A stretch of DNA of 64,000 nucleotides from Oceanobacillus jeddahensis (GCF_000750635.1 NZ_CCDM010000001.1:1426001-1490000), one strand, 5' to 3'. Positions 8,084-16,624 are shown, numbered from the stretch's first letter. Numbers and translations are program-made. The notes: generated from the sequence alone by a model not told the origin.

Positions 8084-9739
8084 ATGAAAAAAATATGGTG
8101 GAAAGAGGCAACAGCCTATCAAATTTATCCAAGAAGCTTTATGGATTCAAATGGAGATGGGGTCGGCGATTTACAAGGTATTATTTCCAAATTGGATTAT
8201 TTAAAGGATTTAGGAATCGATGTTATCTGGGTAAGTCCTGTCTATCAATCTCCCAACGATGATAACGGTTATGATATCAGTGATTATCAAGCAATTGCAG
8301 GGGAATTTGGAACCATGGCAGACTTTGATGAGCTCCTTGAAAAAGTACATCAAAAAGGGATGCGGCTGATTATGGACTTAGTTATTAATCATACTTCCGA
8401 TGAACACCCTTGGTTCATCGAGTCAAGGTCGTCGAAAGATAATCCATATCGGGACTATTATATATGGCATCCTGGGAAAAAGAATGGAGAGAAGCCAAAT
8501 AATTGGGAATCTATTTTTGGAGGATCCGCCTGGAAATATGATGAACAGACAAAAGAATATTTTATGCATATTTTTTCTAAGAAACAGCCCGATTTAAATT
8601 GGGAAAATGAAGCGGTCCGCATCGATTTATACAAAATGGTTAATTGGTGGCTGGATAAGGGAATTGATGGTTTTCGTGTAGATGCGATCTCACATATTAA
8701 AAAGAAGCCAGGCTTTCCGGATATGCCGAATCCGAAACAGAAAAAATATGTTCCTTCCTTTAAAGGACATATGAATCAGGACGGTATTCATGCGTTTTTA
8801 CAAGAGTTTAAAAAAGCAACGCTGGATCACTATAATATTATGACCGTCGGGGAAGCGAATGGTGTGAAGCTCTCCCAGGCAGATGACTGGGTTGGTGAAG
8901 AGCGGGGCGTATTTGATATGATTTTTCAATTCGACCATCTGAATCTGTGGGGCCGTGAAACAGGTAAAGGACTTGATTTAGAAGAACTGAAGGACGTATT
9001 CACTACGTGGCAGAAAGGGCTAGAGAATGTCGGGTGGAATGCATTATTTTTAGAAAATCATGACCAGCCGCGTTCTGTTTCCAGCTGGGGAGATATAGTG
9101 CATTATCATGCAGCATCTGCAAAAGCATTTGCACTGCTCTACTTTATGATGCAGGGGACACCGTTTATTTACCAGGGCCAGGAAATAGGGATGACCAATG
9201 TTCCGTTTGAATCGATTGAGGAATATGATGCCATCGATGCTAAAAATTATTACAAGGAACAGTTGGAAAAAGGCGTTTCGGAAGAACAAATTCTAGCAAC
9301 ATTAGCCAAGACGAGCCGAGATCATTCCCGGACCCCCATGCAGTGGTCCAATAGAGAAAATGCCGGATTTACAACCGGTAAACCATGGATTAAAGTAAAC
9401 CCGAATTATACAGCGATCAATGTAGAGGAGCAGCAGCATCGTACAGATTCTATTTTGAATTTTTATAAACGATTGATTGCCTTACGAAAGCAAGAACAAG
9501 GTCTTATTTATGGAAACTACGAGCTTGTGATAGAGAGTCATCCCGATATTTATGCTTACACGCGGACATATCAAGAAGATAAATGGCTTATTCTAGTAAA
9601 TGTTTTTGGAAAAGAAACGGAATATGAATTACCAGAGAGTTTGAAGGAGAAACTATTAACATTGTTAATCAATAATTACGAAGAGGAAGTACAGGGAAAG
9701 CTTAAACCTTATCAAGCTGTTATCTATCAAGTTAACTAA
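8084..9739 (+). CDS. malL: Oligo-1,6-glucosidase / alpha-glucosidase (GH13)
   Basis: 551-residue cytoplasmic GH13 enzyme hydrolysing alpha-1,6 and/or alpha-1,4 bonds of short maltodextrins taken up by the upstream transporter. Start ATG 8084 is chosen because AAGGAAG lies 8 bases upstream and the text MKKIWWKEATAYQIYPRSF is the family N-terminus; an earlier GTG in frame (8042) adds 14 atypical residues. Conserved regions: DLVINHTS (98), GIDGFRVDAISH with nucleophile D200, TVGEANG with the acid/base Glu, and FLENHDQPR with the third catalytic Asp. Length matches Bacillus oligo-1,6-glucosidases (about 555). Monocistronic, with a strong terminator. Confidence 0.92.
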   Translation: MKKIWWKEATAYQIYPRSFMDSNGDGVGDLQGIISKLDYLKDLGIDVIWVSPVYQSPNDDNGYDISDYQAIAGEFGTMADFDELLEKVHQKGMRLIMDLVINHTSDEHPWFIESRSSKDNPYRDYYIWHPGKKNGEKPNNWESIFGGSAWKYDEQTKEYFMHIFSKKQPDLNWENEAVRIDLYKMVNWWLDKGIDGFRVDAISHIKKKPGFPDMPNPKQKKYVPSFKGHMNQDGIHAFLQEFKKATLDHYNIMTVGEANGVKLSQADDWVGEERGVFDMIFQFDHLNLWGRETGKGLDLEELKDVFTTWQKGLENVGWNALFLENHDQPRSVSSWGDIVHYHAASAKAFALLYFMMQGTPFIYQGQEIGMTNVPFESIEEYDAIDAKNYYKEQLEKGVSEEQILATLAKTSRDHSRTPMQWSNRENAGFTTGKPWIKVNPNYTAINVEEQQHRTDSILNFYKRLIALRKQEQGLIYGNYELVIESHPDIYAYTRTYQEDKWLILVNVFGKETEYELPESLKEKLLTLLINNYEEEVQGKLKPYQAVIYQVN

Positions 9740-9787
9740 AGAAAAACAGGCTATGCGTGCGATTTGTGCACGAGCCTGTTTTTCTTT
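9738..9787 (+). terminator. Terminator of the alpha-glucosidase gene
   Basis: AAAGAAAAACAGGCT (9738-9752) pairs with AGCCTGTTTTTCTTT (9773-9787), a 15-bp stem whose right arm supplies the T-run. Confidence 0.9.
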
Positions 9788-10001
9788 GCGTGATAGAAAG
9801 TTAAAGAAACTTTGCCAAAGTTCCTCACATCCTTGTGTGAGTGTCGACATGAACAGACTTTTGTGTGAGTTTTTCTCAATGGTAATCAATCCATTGTAAA
9901 ATATTTGTCAATGAATGCGAAATTAACTTTGCGATAGACTTCATAATTTATGAATTTTACCGATATTAAAAGTAGGTACAATGGAAAGCGGGAGGATACA
10001 T

Positions 10002-10787
10002 ATGGATAAATCATCAGTCATAGGGTTAATATTAGGCCTAATTGCTATTGGCGTAGGGATGGTATTAAAAGGTGCGGAACTAAGTGCTTTGCTTGAGCCG
10101 GCAGCATTTCTTATTATTTTAGTAGGTACAGCAGCAGCTGTTACCATTGCCTTTCCGGGAAGTGCGTTGAAAAAAATCCCGGCATTATTTAAAAAATTAT
10201 TTTTTGAAGAGAAACAAACCGATTCGAAAGAGTTGATCACCTTATTTATGGATTGGGCAGATCAAACACGTAAAGAAGGTCTGCTTTCTTTAGAAAACCA
10301 AGTAAATGAAGTGAATGATCCCTTTCTTTCATCCGGTTTGCAATTAGCTATTGATGGACAGTCACCCGATTTTATAAAAGATGTCATGATCGAAAAAATA
10401 GAAGCCATGGAGCAGCGGCATGAAGAAGGAGCTGCTATTTTTACACAGGCTGGTACATATGCACCGACATTGGGAGTACTTGGAGCAGTAATTGGATTGA
10501 TTGCAGCGCTTGCTGATATGTCCGATATTGATGCGTTGGGACATGCTATTTCTGCAGCCTTTGTTGCGACCTTGCTTGGGATTTTTACAGGTTATGTATT
10601 ATGGCATCCATTTGCTAATAAACTGCGTGAAAAGTCGAAACAAGAAGTGCTGCAAAAAGAATTAATTGTTGAAGGAGTCTTATCTATTACGACAGGGGAT
10701 TCCCGATTAATCGTACAGGAAAAATTAGGGTCTTTACTTTCTTCCAAAGAGCTGGCAGAACTGCAGAAGAGGGATAGCGATGGCTAG
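10002..10787 (+). CDS. motP: Flagellar motor stator protein MotP (Na+ type)
   Basis: 261-residue MotA/MotP-family protein that, with MotS, forms the stator that drives flagellar rotation. Start ATG 10002 has GGGAGG 7 bases upstream; the in-frame ATG at 9981 lacks such a site. The N-terminal text SVIGLILGLIAIGVGMVLKGAELSALLEPAAFLIILVGTAAA closely matches MotP rather than MotA. Four membrane segments are visible, with a cytoplasmic loop between the second and third, and LGVLGAVIGLIAAL in the third. The Na+ specificity is inferred from MotP-like sequence. It overlaps motS by 8 bases. A sigma-D-like -10 core (ACCGATAT at 9959-9966) lies upstream but no good -35 accompanies it. Confidence 0.88.
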   Translation: MDKSSVIGLILGLIAIGVGMVLKGAELSALLEPAAFLIILVGTAAAVTIAFPGSALKKIPALFKKLFFEEKQTDSKELITLFMDWADQTRKEGLLSLENQVNEVNDPFLSSGLQLAIDGQSPDFIKDVMIEKIEAMEQRHEEGAAIFTQAGTYAPTLGVLGAVIGLIAALADMSDIDALGHAISAAFVATLLGIFTGYVLWHPFANKLREKSKQEVLQKELIVEGVLSITTGDSRLIVQEKLGSLLSSKELAELQKRDSDG

Positions 10788-11607
10788 AAGAAAAAGAAAG
10801 AAAAAACAATCACATGTAGATGAGTCTTGGCTGCTTCCTTATTCTGATTTATTAACGTTATTAGTAGCGTTATTTATTGTTTTATTCGCTTCCAGTGATG
10901 TTAATGTGGAAAGATATTTCCAGCTTGCCAATGTGTTTCGTGATGAACTATCATCCGGGTCAGGAACAGGTCTCTTAGATTATGAATCAGAACCAATTCC
11001 GCCAAGTATGGAAGAAGGACGGGATGATGGGGATCATATGGAAGATGATGTAGACGATGAGGAAGGAAGCGAAGAGGAATCTTTAGATGAAGCAGATCTG
11101 GAAGGAGAACAAGAACTTCTTAGGCTCAGGCAGGTTCAGGAAGAAATTAATGTATATATAGAAGACGCGGGTCTTACAGAAGAGTTTGGAACGGAATTAA
11201 CAGGAGAAGGGCTGCTTGTTACGATGCGTAATGATATCCTATTTGATTCTGGAAGCGCAGTGGTTAAAACAGAGGGAATTCAAGTTGCAGAGGATGTTTC
11301 TCAAATTTTGCATACAGAACCTCCGCATCAGGTTGTTATCAGTGGCCATGCTGACGATGTTCCGATTCATAACGCAGATTTTGATTCAAATTGGGATTTA
11401 AGTGTGACACGTGCTATGAACTTTATGCAAATTCTAATGCAAAATGAAGACCTTGATCCAACGCTATTTAGTGTGAAAGGTTATGGAGAATTTGAACCGG
11501 CTTTTCCTAATGAATCAGAAGAAGACAGGGCAAGAAATAGACGTGTAGAAGTGTTGGTTTTGCCTAATTATGAAATTAATGTGCCGGAAGAAATAAATGA
11601 GGATTAG
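10780..11607 (+). CDS. motS: Flagellar motor stator protein MotS (Na+ type)
   Basis: 275-residue MotB/MotS-family protein. Short basic N-terminus, then one membrane helix WLLPYSDLLTLLVALFIVLF with the ion-binding Asp at residue 23. A very acidic linker (about 75-110, rich in E and D) follows, then an OmpA-like peptidoglycan-binding domain (about 150-265) with ISGHADDVPIHN and the C-terminal ENRRVEVLV-like segment (ARNRRVEVLV). The start overlaps the end of motP by 8 bases. The acidic linker is notable and suits a salt-adapted cell envelope. Followed 17 bases later by cheA. Confidence 0.88.
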   Translation: MARRKRKKKQSHVDESWLLPYSDLLTLLVALFIVLFASSDVNVERYFQLANVFRDELSSGSGTGLLDYESEPIPPSMEEGRDDGDHMEDDVDDEEGSEEESLDEADLEGEQELLRLRQVQEEINVYIEDAGLTEEFGTELTGEGLLVTMRNDILFDSGSAVVKTEGIQVAEDVSQILHTEPPHQVVISGHADDVPIHNADFDSNWDLSVTRAMNFMQILMQNEDLDPTLFSVKGYGEFEPAFPNESEEDRARNRRVEVLVLPNYEINVPEEINED

Positions 11608-11624
11608 AATAGAGGGGAAATCTT

Positions 11625-13715
11625 ATGGATACGCAACAATATTTGGATATTTTCTTAGATGAGAGCCAAGAGCATTTACAGTCAATTAATGATTTTATAT
11701 TGAAATTGGAAGAAGATACTTCTAATTTGGAGTATGTACATGAGATATTTCGCTCTGCACATACGCTGAAAGGTATGGCAGCAACAATGGGGTATGATGA
11801 TATTGCCTCATTGACGCATAAAATGGAAAACGTATTGGATCTGATTCGCAATGAAGAATTGGTGACAAATACGGAAATTATAGATACGTTATTTTTAGCG
11901 ATTGATGACCTGGAAGATATGGTTGACTCTGTACGGAACGGTGGAGATGGTCAAAAAGATGTCAGTGAACATGTTAAAAAGCTGGAAGCGATTGAAAAAG
12001 GAGAAACTATTTCTGAACCGGCAGCAGCTGTAGCTGTTGAGGAAGCTGAAGATATAGAAGATCATTTTAAAGCTTCTGATTTAGATGAATTTCAATTAAC
12101 GGTGGTTCAGCAGGCAAAAGAACAAGGGATGGCTCCTTATGATTTAAAAGTAACGTTTGAATCAAGCTGCATTTTAAAAGGTGCCAGAGCATTTATGGTT
12201 TTTGAAGTATTGGATAATGCGGGAGAAATTATCCGTACTTCCCCAACAATTGAAGAAATTGAAGAAGGAACATTTGAATCAGGATTCACACTTTTGTTTC
12301 TGACAGACCAGGAGCCGGATGAACTTATCAAAGCGGTTAAGAATGTGTCAGAAGTCGAAACGGTTGAAGCGAATGTTATCGAAATAGATGAAAATGCGCT
12401 CCCTGATAAGGGGCAGTCAGAGAAAAAATCAACAGAGAAGGAACCTGTTCAAACAGATGAAAAGCCTGTAATTGAAAAAGTGACGGAAGTACCGGTAAAA
12501 AAATCTGAACCAAAGAAAGAAGCACCGAAAAACAAGGATACTGCTCAAAATAACGGAAAGAAAACAGCCTCTAAAAATATTCGGGTGAACCTCGATAAAA
12601 TTGATAATCTCTTGAATTTATTTGAAGAGGTTGTTATCGATAGAAGCCGTTTAGAAGTGCTTGTTTTGTCAATAGATAACGGAGATTTAAGAGAGACGGT
12701 GGAACATTTAAGCAGGGTAAGTTCCGATATGCAATCTCTGATTCTTGCAATGCGAATGGTTCCAATCGAACAGGTTTTCAACCGTTTCCCTAGAATGATA
12801 CGCCAATTGTCCAAAGATTTAAATAAAAAAATTGCCCTGGAAATAAAAGGGGCAGAAACAGAAGTGGACCGTACTGTAATTGATGAAATTGGTGATCCGC
12901 TTGTTCACTTAATCCGTAACTCCTGTGACCATGGAATTGAGAGTCCAGAGAAAAGAATTGCCAATAATAAGCCGGAGGAAGGGAAACTGACATTACGTGC
13001 TTATCACAGCGGAAATCATGTTTTTGTCGAAATTGAAGATGATGGGGCTGGAGTTAATAGAGAGAAAGTGTCAGAAAAAGCGATTGAAAATAATATTATT
13101 ACCTCCCAAGAGGCCAAGGAACTTTCAGATGATCAAGTTGCAGCGTTAATTATGAGTTCCGGATTCAGTACAGCAGATACGATTTCTGATGTGTCAGGAC
13201 GGGGAGTAGGGTTAGATGTTGTAAAAAATAAGATAGAAGCTTTAGGGGGTAAGATCTCTGTCACAACAACGACTGGTAAAGGAAGTATTTTTTCCATACA
13301 GCTCCCTTTAACGTTATCGATTATTACAACGATGCTTGTGCATATTCAGAAGGAAACCTTCGCGATTCCGTTAACTTCTATTTTAGAAACGATCATCCTT
13401 CCTAAAGAGAAGATTATGTGTGCACAAGGTGCAGATGTCATTGATTATCGAGGTAAAATTATACCTGTTTTGTTCTTAGGAAAGGTGTTAAAAGTTCCAA
13501 ATTATGACACAGAAACAGATCGTTACTCTACCGTAATTATTAAAAAAGGCGATAAACTGTTAGGCCTGATTGTTGATGAATTAATTGGACAGCAGGAAGT
13601 TGTCTTAAAATCACTTGGGAATTACCTTGGAGAAGTATTTGCCGTATCAGGGGCGACTATTTTAGGTGATGGAGAAGTTGCTTTAATTATTGATCCCAAT
13701 GCACTCATTGATTAA
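11625..13715 (+). CDS. cheA: Chemotaxis histidine kinase CheA
   Basis: 696-residue two-component kinase of the chemoreceptor array, phosphorylating CheY and CheB. Domains in order: Hpt/P1 with phospho-acceptor H46 (RSAHTLKGMA); CheY-binding P2 (about 150-260); a charged K/E/P-rich linker (265-325); dimerisation P3 (about 325-385); ATPase P4 with N box HLIRNSCDHGIESP (about 428), DDGAGV (about 472) and GRGVGLDVV (about 525); CheW-like P5 to the end. All key residues are present. In B. subtilis cheA sits in the large fla/che operon; here it follows the stator genes, which is unusual. Whether another cheA exists elsewhere cannot be seen. Confidence 0.93.
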   Translation: MDTQQYLDIFLDESQEHLQSINDFILKLEEDTSNLEYVHEIFRSAHTLKGMAATMGYDDIASLTHKMENVLDLIRNEELVTNTEIIDTLFLAIDDLEDMVDSVRNGGDGQKDVSEHVKKLEAIEKGETISEPAAAVAVEEAEDIEDHFKASDLDEFQLTVVQQAKEQGMAPYDLKVTFESSCILKGARAFMVFEVLDNAGEIIRTSPTIEEIEEGTFESGFTLLFLTDQEPDELIKAVKNVSEVETVEANVIEIDENALPDKGQSEKKSTEKEPVQTDEKPVIEKVTEVPVKKSEPKKEAPKNKDTAQNNGKKTASKNIRVNLDKIDNLLNLFEEVVIDRSRLEVLVLSIDNGDLRETVEHLSRVSSDMQSLILAMRMVPIEQVFNRFPRMIRQLSKDLNKKIALEIKGAETEVDRTVIDEIGDPLVHLIRNSCDHGIESPEKRIANNKPEEGKLTLRAYHSGNHVFVEIEDDGAGVNREKVSEKAIENNIITSQEAKELSDDQVAALIMSSGFSTADTISDVSGRGVGLDVVKNKIEALGGKISVTTTTGKGSIFSIQLPLTLSIITTMLVHIQKETFAIPLTSILETIILPKEKIMCAQGADVIDYRGKIIPVLFLGKVLKVPNYDTETDRYSTVIIKKGDKLLGLIVDELIGQQEVVLKSLGNYLGEVFAVSGATILGDGEVALIIDPNALID

Positions 13716-13744
13716 AAAGTATTTGCAGAAAAGGGGGAAAGTGA

Positions 13745-14233
13745 ATGGATACAGATAAACATATTATATTTAGATTAAAAGAGCAGACCTTTGCTGTCCA
13801 CGTTCAGCAAATTGTTTCCATAGAGCGGGCATTATCTTTAACAGAGGTGCCACGTACACCAGGTTTTTTAAAAGGTGTTACAGAGATGCGTGGTGTTATG
13901 ACGCCTATTATCGATTTACGTGAACGCTTGGAGCTCGGCGGCGTTGAAATCACGGATCAAACGAGAACGCTCGTTGTGCAAGTAGAAGATATGCAAATTG
14001 GTATGGTCGTTGATCAGGCGACAGAGGTAAAGGATATACCAGCTTCCTTTATTAAACCGGCACCGAAGCTTGTCGGCGAGATCAATGATACATTTTTATT
14101 AGGTGTAGCAACAATTGATGATGAACTTATATTATTATTAGACTTAGAGCAAATCATTCAGTTCACCGAAAAGAATCAGCTGAAAGAAATAATAAACGAT
14201 ATTGATGAATCAGGAAAATCTATGGAAAGCTAA
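13745..14233 (+). CDS. cheW: Chemotaxis coupling protein CheW
   Basis: 162-residue protein with a single CheW domain over nearly its full length, linking receptors to CheA. Typical text: FRLKEQTFAVHVQQIVSIERALSLTEVPRTPGFLKGVTEMRGVMTPIIDLRERL (start of domain, split here only for position, residues 9-60) and VDQATEVKDIP. AAGGGGG lies about 8 bases before the ATG. Last gene of the motPS-cheAW operon, 29 bases after cheA and closed by a terminator. Confidence 0.92.
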   Translation: MDTDKHIIFRLKEQTFAVHVQQIVSIERALSLTEVPRTPGFLKGVTEMRGVMTPIIDLRERLELGGVEITDQTRTLVVQVEDMQIGMVVDQATEVKDIPASFIKPAPKLVGEINDTFLLGVATIDDELILLLDLEQIIQFTEKNQLKEIINDIDESGKSMES

Positions 14234-14239
14234 TCTTTT

Positions 14240-14277
14240 AAAAACACTTAATTAGAAATATCTGATTAGGTGTTTTT
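14240..14277 (+). terminator. Terminator of the motPS-cheAW operon
   Basis: AAAAACACTTAAT pairs with ATTAGGTGTTTTT across a short loop; the right arm ends in a T-run. Confidence 0.85.
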
Positions 14278-14335
14278 GTCTATTAACGAAAAAAGAAGTA
14301 TTTCCTGGGAAATATAATAGAATAATTTGTAGAAA

Positions 14336-14465
14336 TTTATCACGGAGAACCGCCCGTAAAACCCCCGCTTCAAGATATGAGTAAAAATATATTTCTAAGC
14401 AGGAGCCAGGTCAGATGGTAACGACCAATTCGTTCGGGCAACAGGAGGACGTTTCACGTTGTAAG
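14336..14465 (+). repeat. Degenerate copy (A) of the TTTAT-flanked structured repeat
   Basis: Starts TTTATCACGGAGAACCGCCC like the other copies and keeps the first stem region (CCCCCGCTT ... AAGCAGGAG), but the second half is strongly diverged and its right end is unclear. Located between the cheW terminator and the HAD gene. See the better copies at 16358, 18289, 49272 and 63666. Confidence 0.6.
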
Positions 14466-14477
14466 TGTATACTCCTT

Positions 14478-14605
14478 CTTATTTGAATAAAATGGAAATT
14501 AAAGCGGCAACGAAAAAACATGAAGTTTCTGCGGGAAAATATTCCTGTAGAACAAGTTTCGTTTTGTTGGTCAAAATAGAAGGATTTCCATTATACTTAA
14601 ATAAG
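14478..14605. repeat. 128-bp imperfect palindrome in the leader of the HAD gene
   Basis: CTTATTTGAATAAAATGGAAAT at 14478-14499 is nearly the inverse of ATTTCCATTATACTTAAATAAG at 14584-14605. The centre also folds (GTTTCTGCGGGAA against TTCCTGTAGAAC, with wobble pairs). It ends 27 bases before the HAD-hydrolase start, so it could be a transcribed leader structure or a small inverted-repeat element. Confidence 0.55.
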
Positions 14606-14632
14606 CTAACAGAGAAATGAGGAATAGAGTAA

Positions 14633-15370
14633 ATGACAAAATCTATTAAACTAATTGCCCTGGATATGGATGGAACATTATTAAGCCCGGAACTTCATGT
14701 ATCCAGGCGTAACCAAGAAGCAATTCAAGAAGCATTAAATCAAGGAATTCATGTTGTTTTAAGTACTGGACGCGGCTTTAACACCTGTTATCCATATGCA
14801 GAAGAACTTAACTTACAGTCCTTCTTGATCACAGCTAATGGTGGTGAAGTTTGGACAGTAGAAAAAGAACTGCTCCGGCGGAAACTCCTGGCTACAGATG
14901 TAGTAGAGAAACTATACCAAATCACAGAAGAGGTAGGAACACGTAAATGGATGATTTCCACAGAAAAAGTCTTTCAAGAGGATGAAGTTGTAAATATTCG
15001 TGATTACCAATGGTTAAAATTTGGTTGTGCTTCTGAAAACTTAGATAAATTGCGGGAAGTTCAGAAAAGGCTAATGGAATTTGATGAATTGGAATTAACA
15101 AACTCTCTGCCTACTAATATTGAAATCAATCCTAAAGGAGTGAGCAAAGCAAGCGCTTTGGCATTTCTCGGTGAACGTACAGGTATTTCCATGGAGGAAA
15201 TCATGGCAGTAGGTGACAGCCTGAATGATATGAAAATGATTCAAGAAGCAGGTGTAGGTGTCGCTATGGACAATGCACAGGAAGTAATAAAAGAAGCAGC
15301 TAATGCTGTAACTTCCAGTAATGCAGATGATGGCGTGGGGAAAGCAATCGAAAAATTTGCTTTAAAATAA
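14633..15370 (+). CDS. Cof-type HAD-superfamily (IIB) sugar-phosphatase-like hydrolase
   Basis: 245-residue HAD phosphatase. Motif I is DMDGT at residues 11-15 (nucleophile D11, general acid D13); motif II is VVLSTGRG; motif III is the Lys near NPKGVSKASAL (about 176); motif IV is MAVGDSLNDMKMI with the Mg2+-binding Asps (about 198-210). The length is somewhat short for Cof proteins (about 270), suggesting a reduced cap domain. Typical members dephosphorylate sugar phosphates or flavin nucleotides. Single-gene unit with its own terminator. Confidence 0.85.
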   Translation: MTKSIKLIALDMDGTLLSPELHVSRRNQEAIQEALNQGIHVVLSTGRGFNTCYPYAEELNLQSFLITANGGEVWTVEKELLRRKLLATDVVEKLYQITEEVGTRKWMISTEKVFQEDEVVNIRDYQWLKFGCASENLDKLREVQKRLMEFDELELTNSLPTNIEINPKGVSKASALAFLGERTGISMEEIMAVGDSLNDMKMIQEAGVGVAMDNAQEVIKEAANAVTSSNADDGVGKAIEKFALK

Positions 15371-15404
15371 TGGGTTCACGTGTGCTTACAAAAATACAAC
15401 AAAG

Positions 15405-15445
15405 AGAAATCGGACAGTTTTACAATCAGTACTGTCCGATTTTTG
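15405..15445 (+). terminator. Terminator of the HAD gene
   Basis: AAATCGGACAGT (15407-15418) pairs with ACTGTCCGATTTTT (15431-15444), a 12-bp stem with T-run. Confidence 0.88.
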
Positions 15446-15502
15446 TATAACTTATCATGAAAATGAAACCAAAACATAAAATAAAAAGAAGAGCATTTCA
15501 CT

Positions 15503-15916
15503 TTTAGAGGAAGTTCAAAAAATCCAATAAAAAGGACACGGCGGAAAAAGGAACTTCTACTAAGATCGCCCACGTCCTGTGGGCAACGTAGAAGTCACCG
15601 CATCCTGCGGAAGTGCGTTGGCTTGCTTTTCCGGTGGGACTGCGATTACTCGCCCCATCAAAAGCGCTACTCATGTATGTAAAAGCACAGAGGAACTTCT
15701 GTTAAGACCGTCCACGTCCTGTGGACAACACAGAAGTCATCACATCCTGTGAAAGTCCGTTCCTCAAAGCTACGCCGCCTTGAACTTCCGACGCATAGGA
15801 CGTGCTAGTGTCGGTGTTGCGACAACGCTTTTCGATGGGGTGAGTAATCGCAACCCCAGGACGTCGCGTTCTTAACCGACTTGGTCCTATTTATTGGACT
15901 TTTTGAACACGTACTT
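15503..15916. mobile_element. Mosaic inverted-repeat (MITE-like) element, GTTC family, copy 2
   Basis: Ends are 25-bp terminal inverted repeats with two mismatches: GTTCAAAAAATCCAATAAA (from 15513) and its inverse TTTATTGGACTTTTTGAAC (to 15908). Inside are two tandemly arranged imperfect units (15550-15615 and 15692-15756), each starting GGAACTTCT and each containing small perfect stems such as GCCCAC-GTCC-TGTGGGC. Two oppositely oriented copies of a unit resembling TTTTGATGGGGCGAGTAATC lie at 15636-15665 and 15826-15857; the same unit recurs at 57.85 and 57.94 kb. No transposase gene. Most of the 723-bp gap after the HAD gene is this element. Confidence 0.72.
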
Positions 15917-16093
15917 TAAAGAAATACAGTATATAGAGTTGTAAAGTGGTACAAGCTATTAATAGGAGTAAACGAATGAATTTTAGAAAATAAAGGGATT
16001 ATTATTGAAAAAAGTTAGAAAAGTTGTTATGCTCAAAAGTTTCACTCTTTCAAGTTTTAGCGTATACTGTATATAAGGAAGGGAGATGCTATA

Positions 16094-16276
16094 ATGTCTT
16101 TTTCGCGTGGACCTAAAGAACCTGTACCAGAGGTTGAAACAAACGTCTGGTCATGCACTCAAGAAGATTGTCAAGGATGGATGAGAGAATCATTTAGTTT
16201 TGAAGCTGAGCCGAGCTGCCCTTTATGCCAATCTGAAATGGCAAAAGAAGTTCGAGTAATTCCTGAATTGAAGTAA
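16094..16276 (+). CDS. YdjO-like small zinc-ribbon protein
   Basis: 60-residue protein. Two cysteine pairs, SCTQEDCQGW and SCPLCQSEM, suggest a zinc ribbon. Length and pattern (WSC...CxGWMRE...F..E..P.CPLC...M) match the cold-inducible YdjO family of Bacilli, whose function is not established. A good GGAAGGGAG site is 8-10 bases upstream and a promoter-like TATACT lies at about 16065-16070. Single gene, followed by a hairpin. Confidence 0.75.
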   Translation: MSFSRGPKEPVPEVETNVWSCTQEDCQGWMRESFSFEAEPSCPLCQSEMAKEVRVIPELK

Positions 16277-16311
16277 ATAGTATCTCTATTATTTGCTATG
16301 ATAAAACGTAA

Positions 16312-16351
16312 TTAAGGTTCAGCTGGGCTGTTATTGCCCACTGAGCCTTAA
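16312..16351 (+). terminator. Hairpin after the YdjO-like gene
   Basis: TTAAGGTTCAG ... CTGAGCCTTAA with an inner GGGC/GCCC stem. There is no long T-run; the next repeat element begins seven bases later. Confidence 0.6.
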
Positions 16352-16357
16352 CTTAAG

Positions 16358-16515
16358 TTTATCACGGAGAACTGCCCAAAAAACTCCCGCCACCAAATAA
16401 AGAGAGAAAATAAATTTATTTAGGTGGGAGATAACGGGCGCTAACTCCCTGAATCACTTAGGCTTATTCAGTGGGAGAAAAGAAAATCTCCCACTGAATG
16501 AAGTTTTGTTTTATC
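16358..16515 (+). repeat. TTTAT-flanked structured repeat, copy B (158 bp)
   Basis: Begins TTTATCACGGAGAACTGCCC and ends GTTTTGTTTTATC. First stem: CTCCCGCC ... GGTGGGAG with AT-rich inner pairs, closed outside by GCCC/GGGC. Second stem: ATTCAGTGGGAGA pairs with TCTCCCACTGAAT. A competing upstream strand ACTCCCTGAAT could pair with the same ATTCAGTGGGAG. Sits between the YdjO-like gene and the aldehyde dehydrogenase. Confidence 0.85.
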
Positions 16516-16591
16516 AGGAGATATAGTGCTCTAATTTTTCTTTAAATGAATACGTCTTGTAATAAGGAAAATTACGAGCGCTTATGCTGTG

Positions 16592-16624
16592 AAAACCTCT
16601 GTATTTACATATGCGGAGGTTTTT
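16592..16624 (+). terminator. Terminator-like hairpin upstream of the aldehyde dehydrogenase
   Basis: AAAACCTC and GAGGTTTTT around a 16-base loop. No gene lies directly before it; it may end read-through from the upstream repeat region. Confidence 0.55.

Noticed and set aside
9959..9966. Sigma-D promoter before motP
   Set aside because: ACCGATAT resembles the -10, but no TAAA-like -35 lies 14-16 bases upstream, so it is not listed as a promoter.
15550..15756. Possible CRISPR-like array in the 15.5-kb element
   Set aside because: Only two imperfect units about 140 bp apart with internal palindromes, no regular short spacers and no cas genes; it fits a mosaic intergenic repeat.
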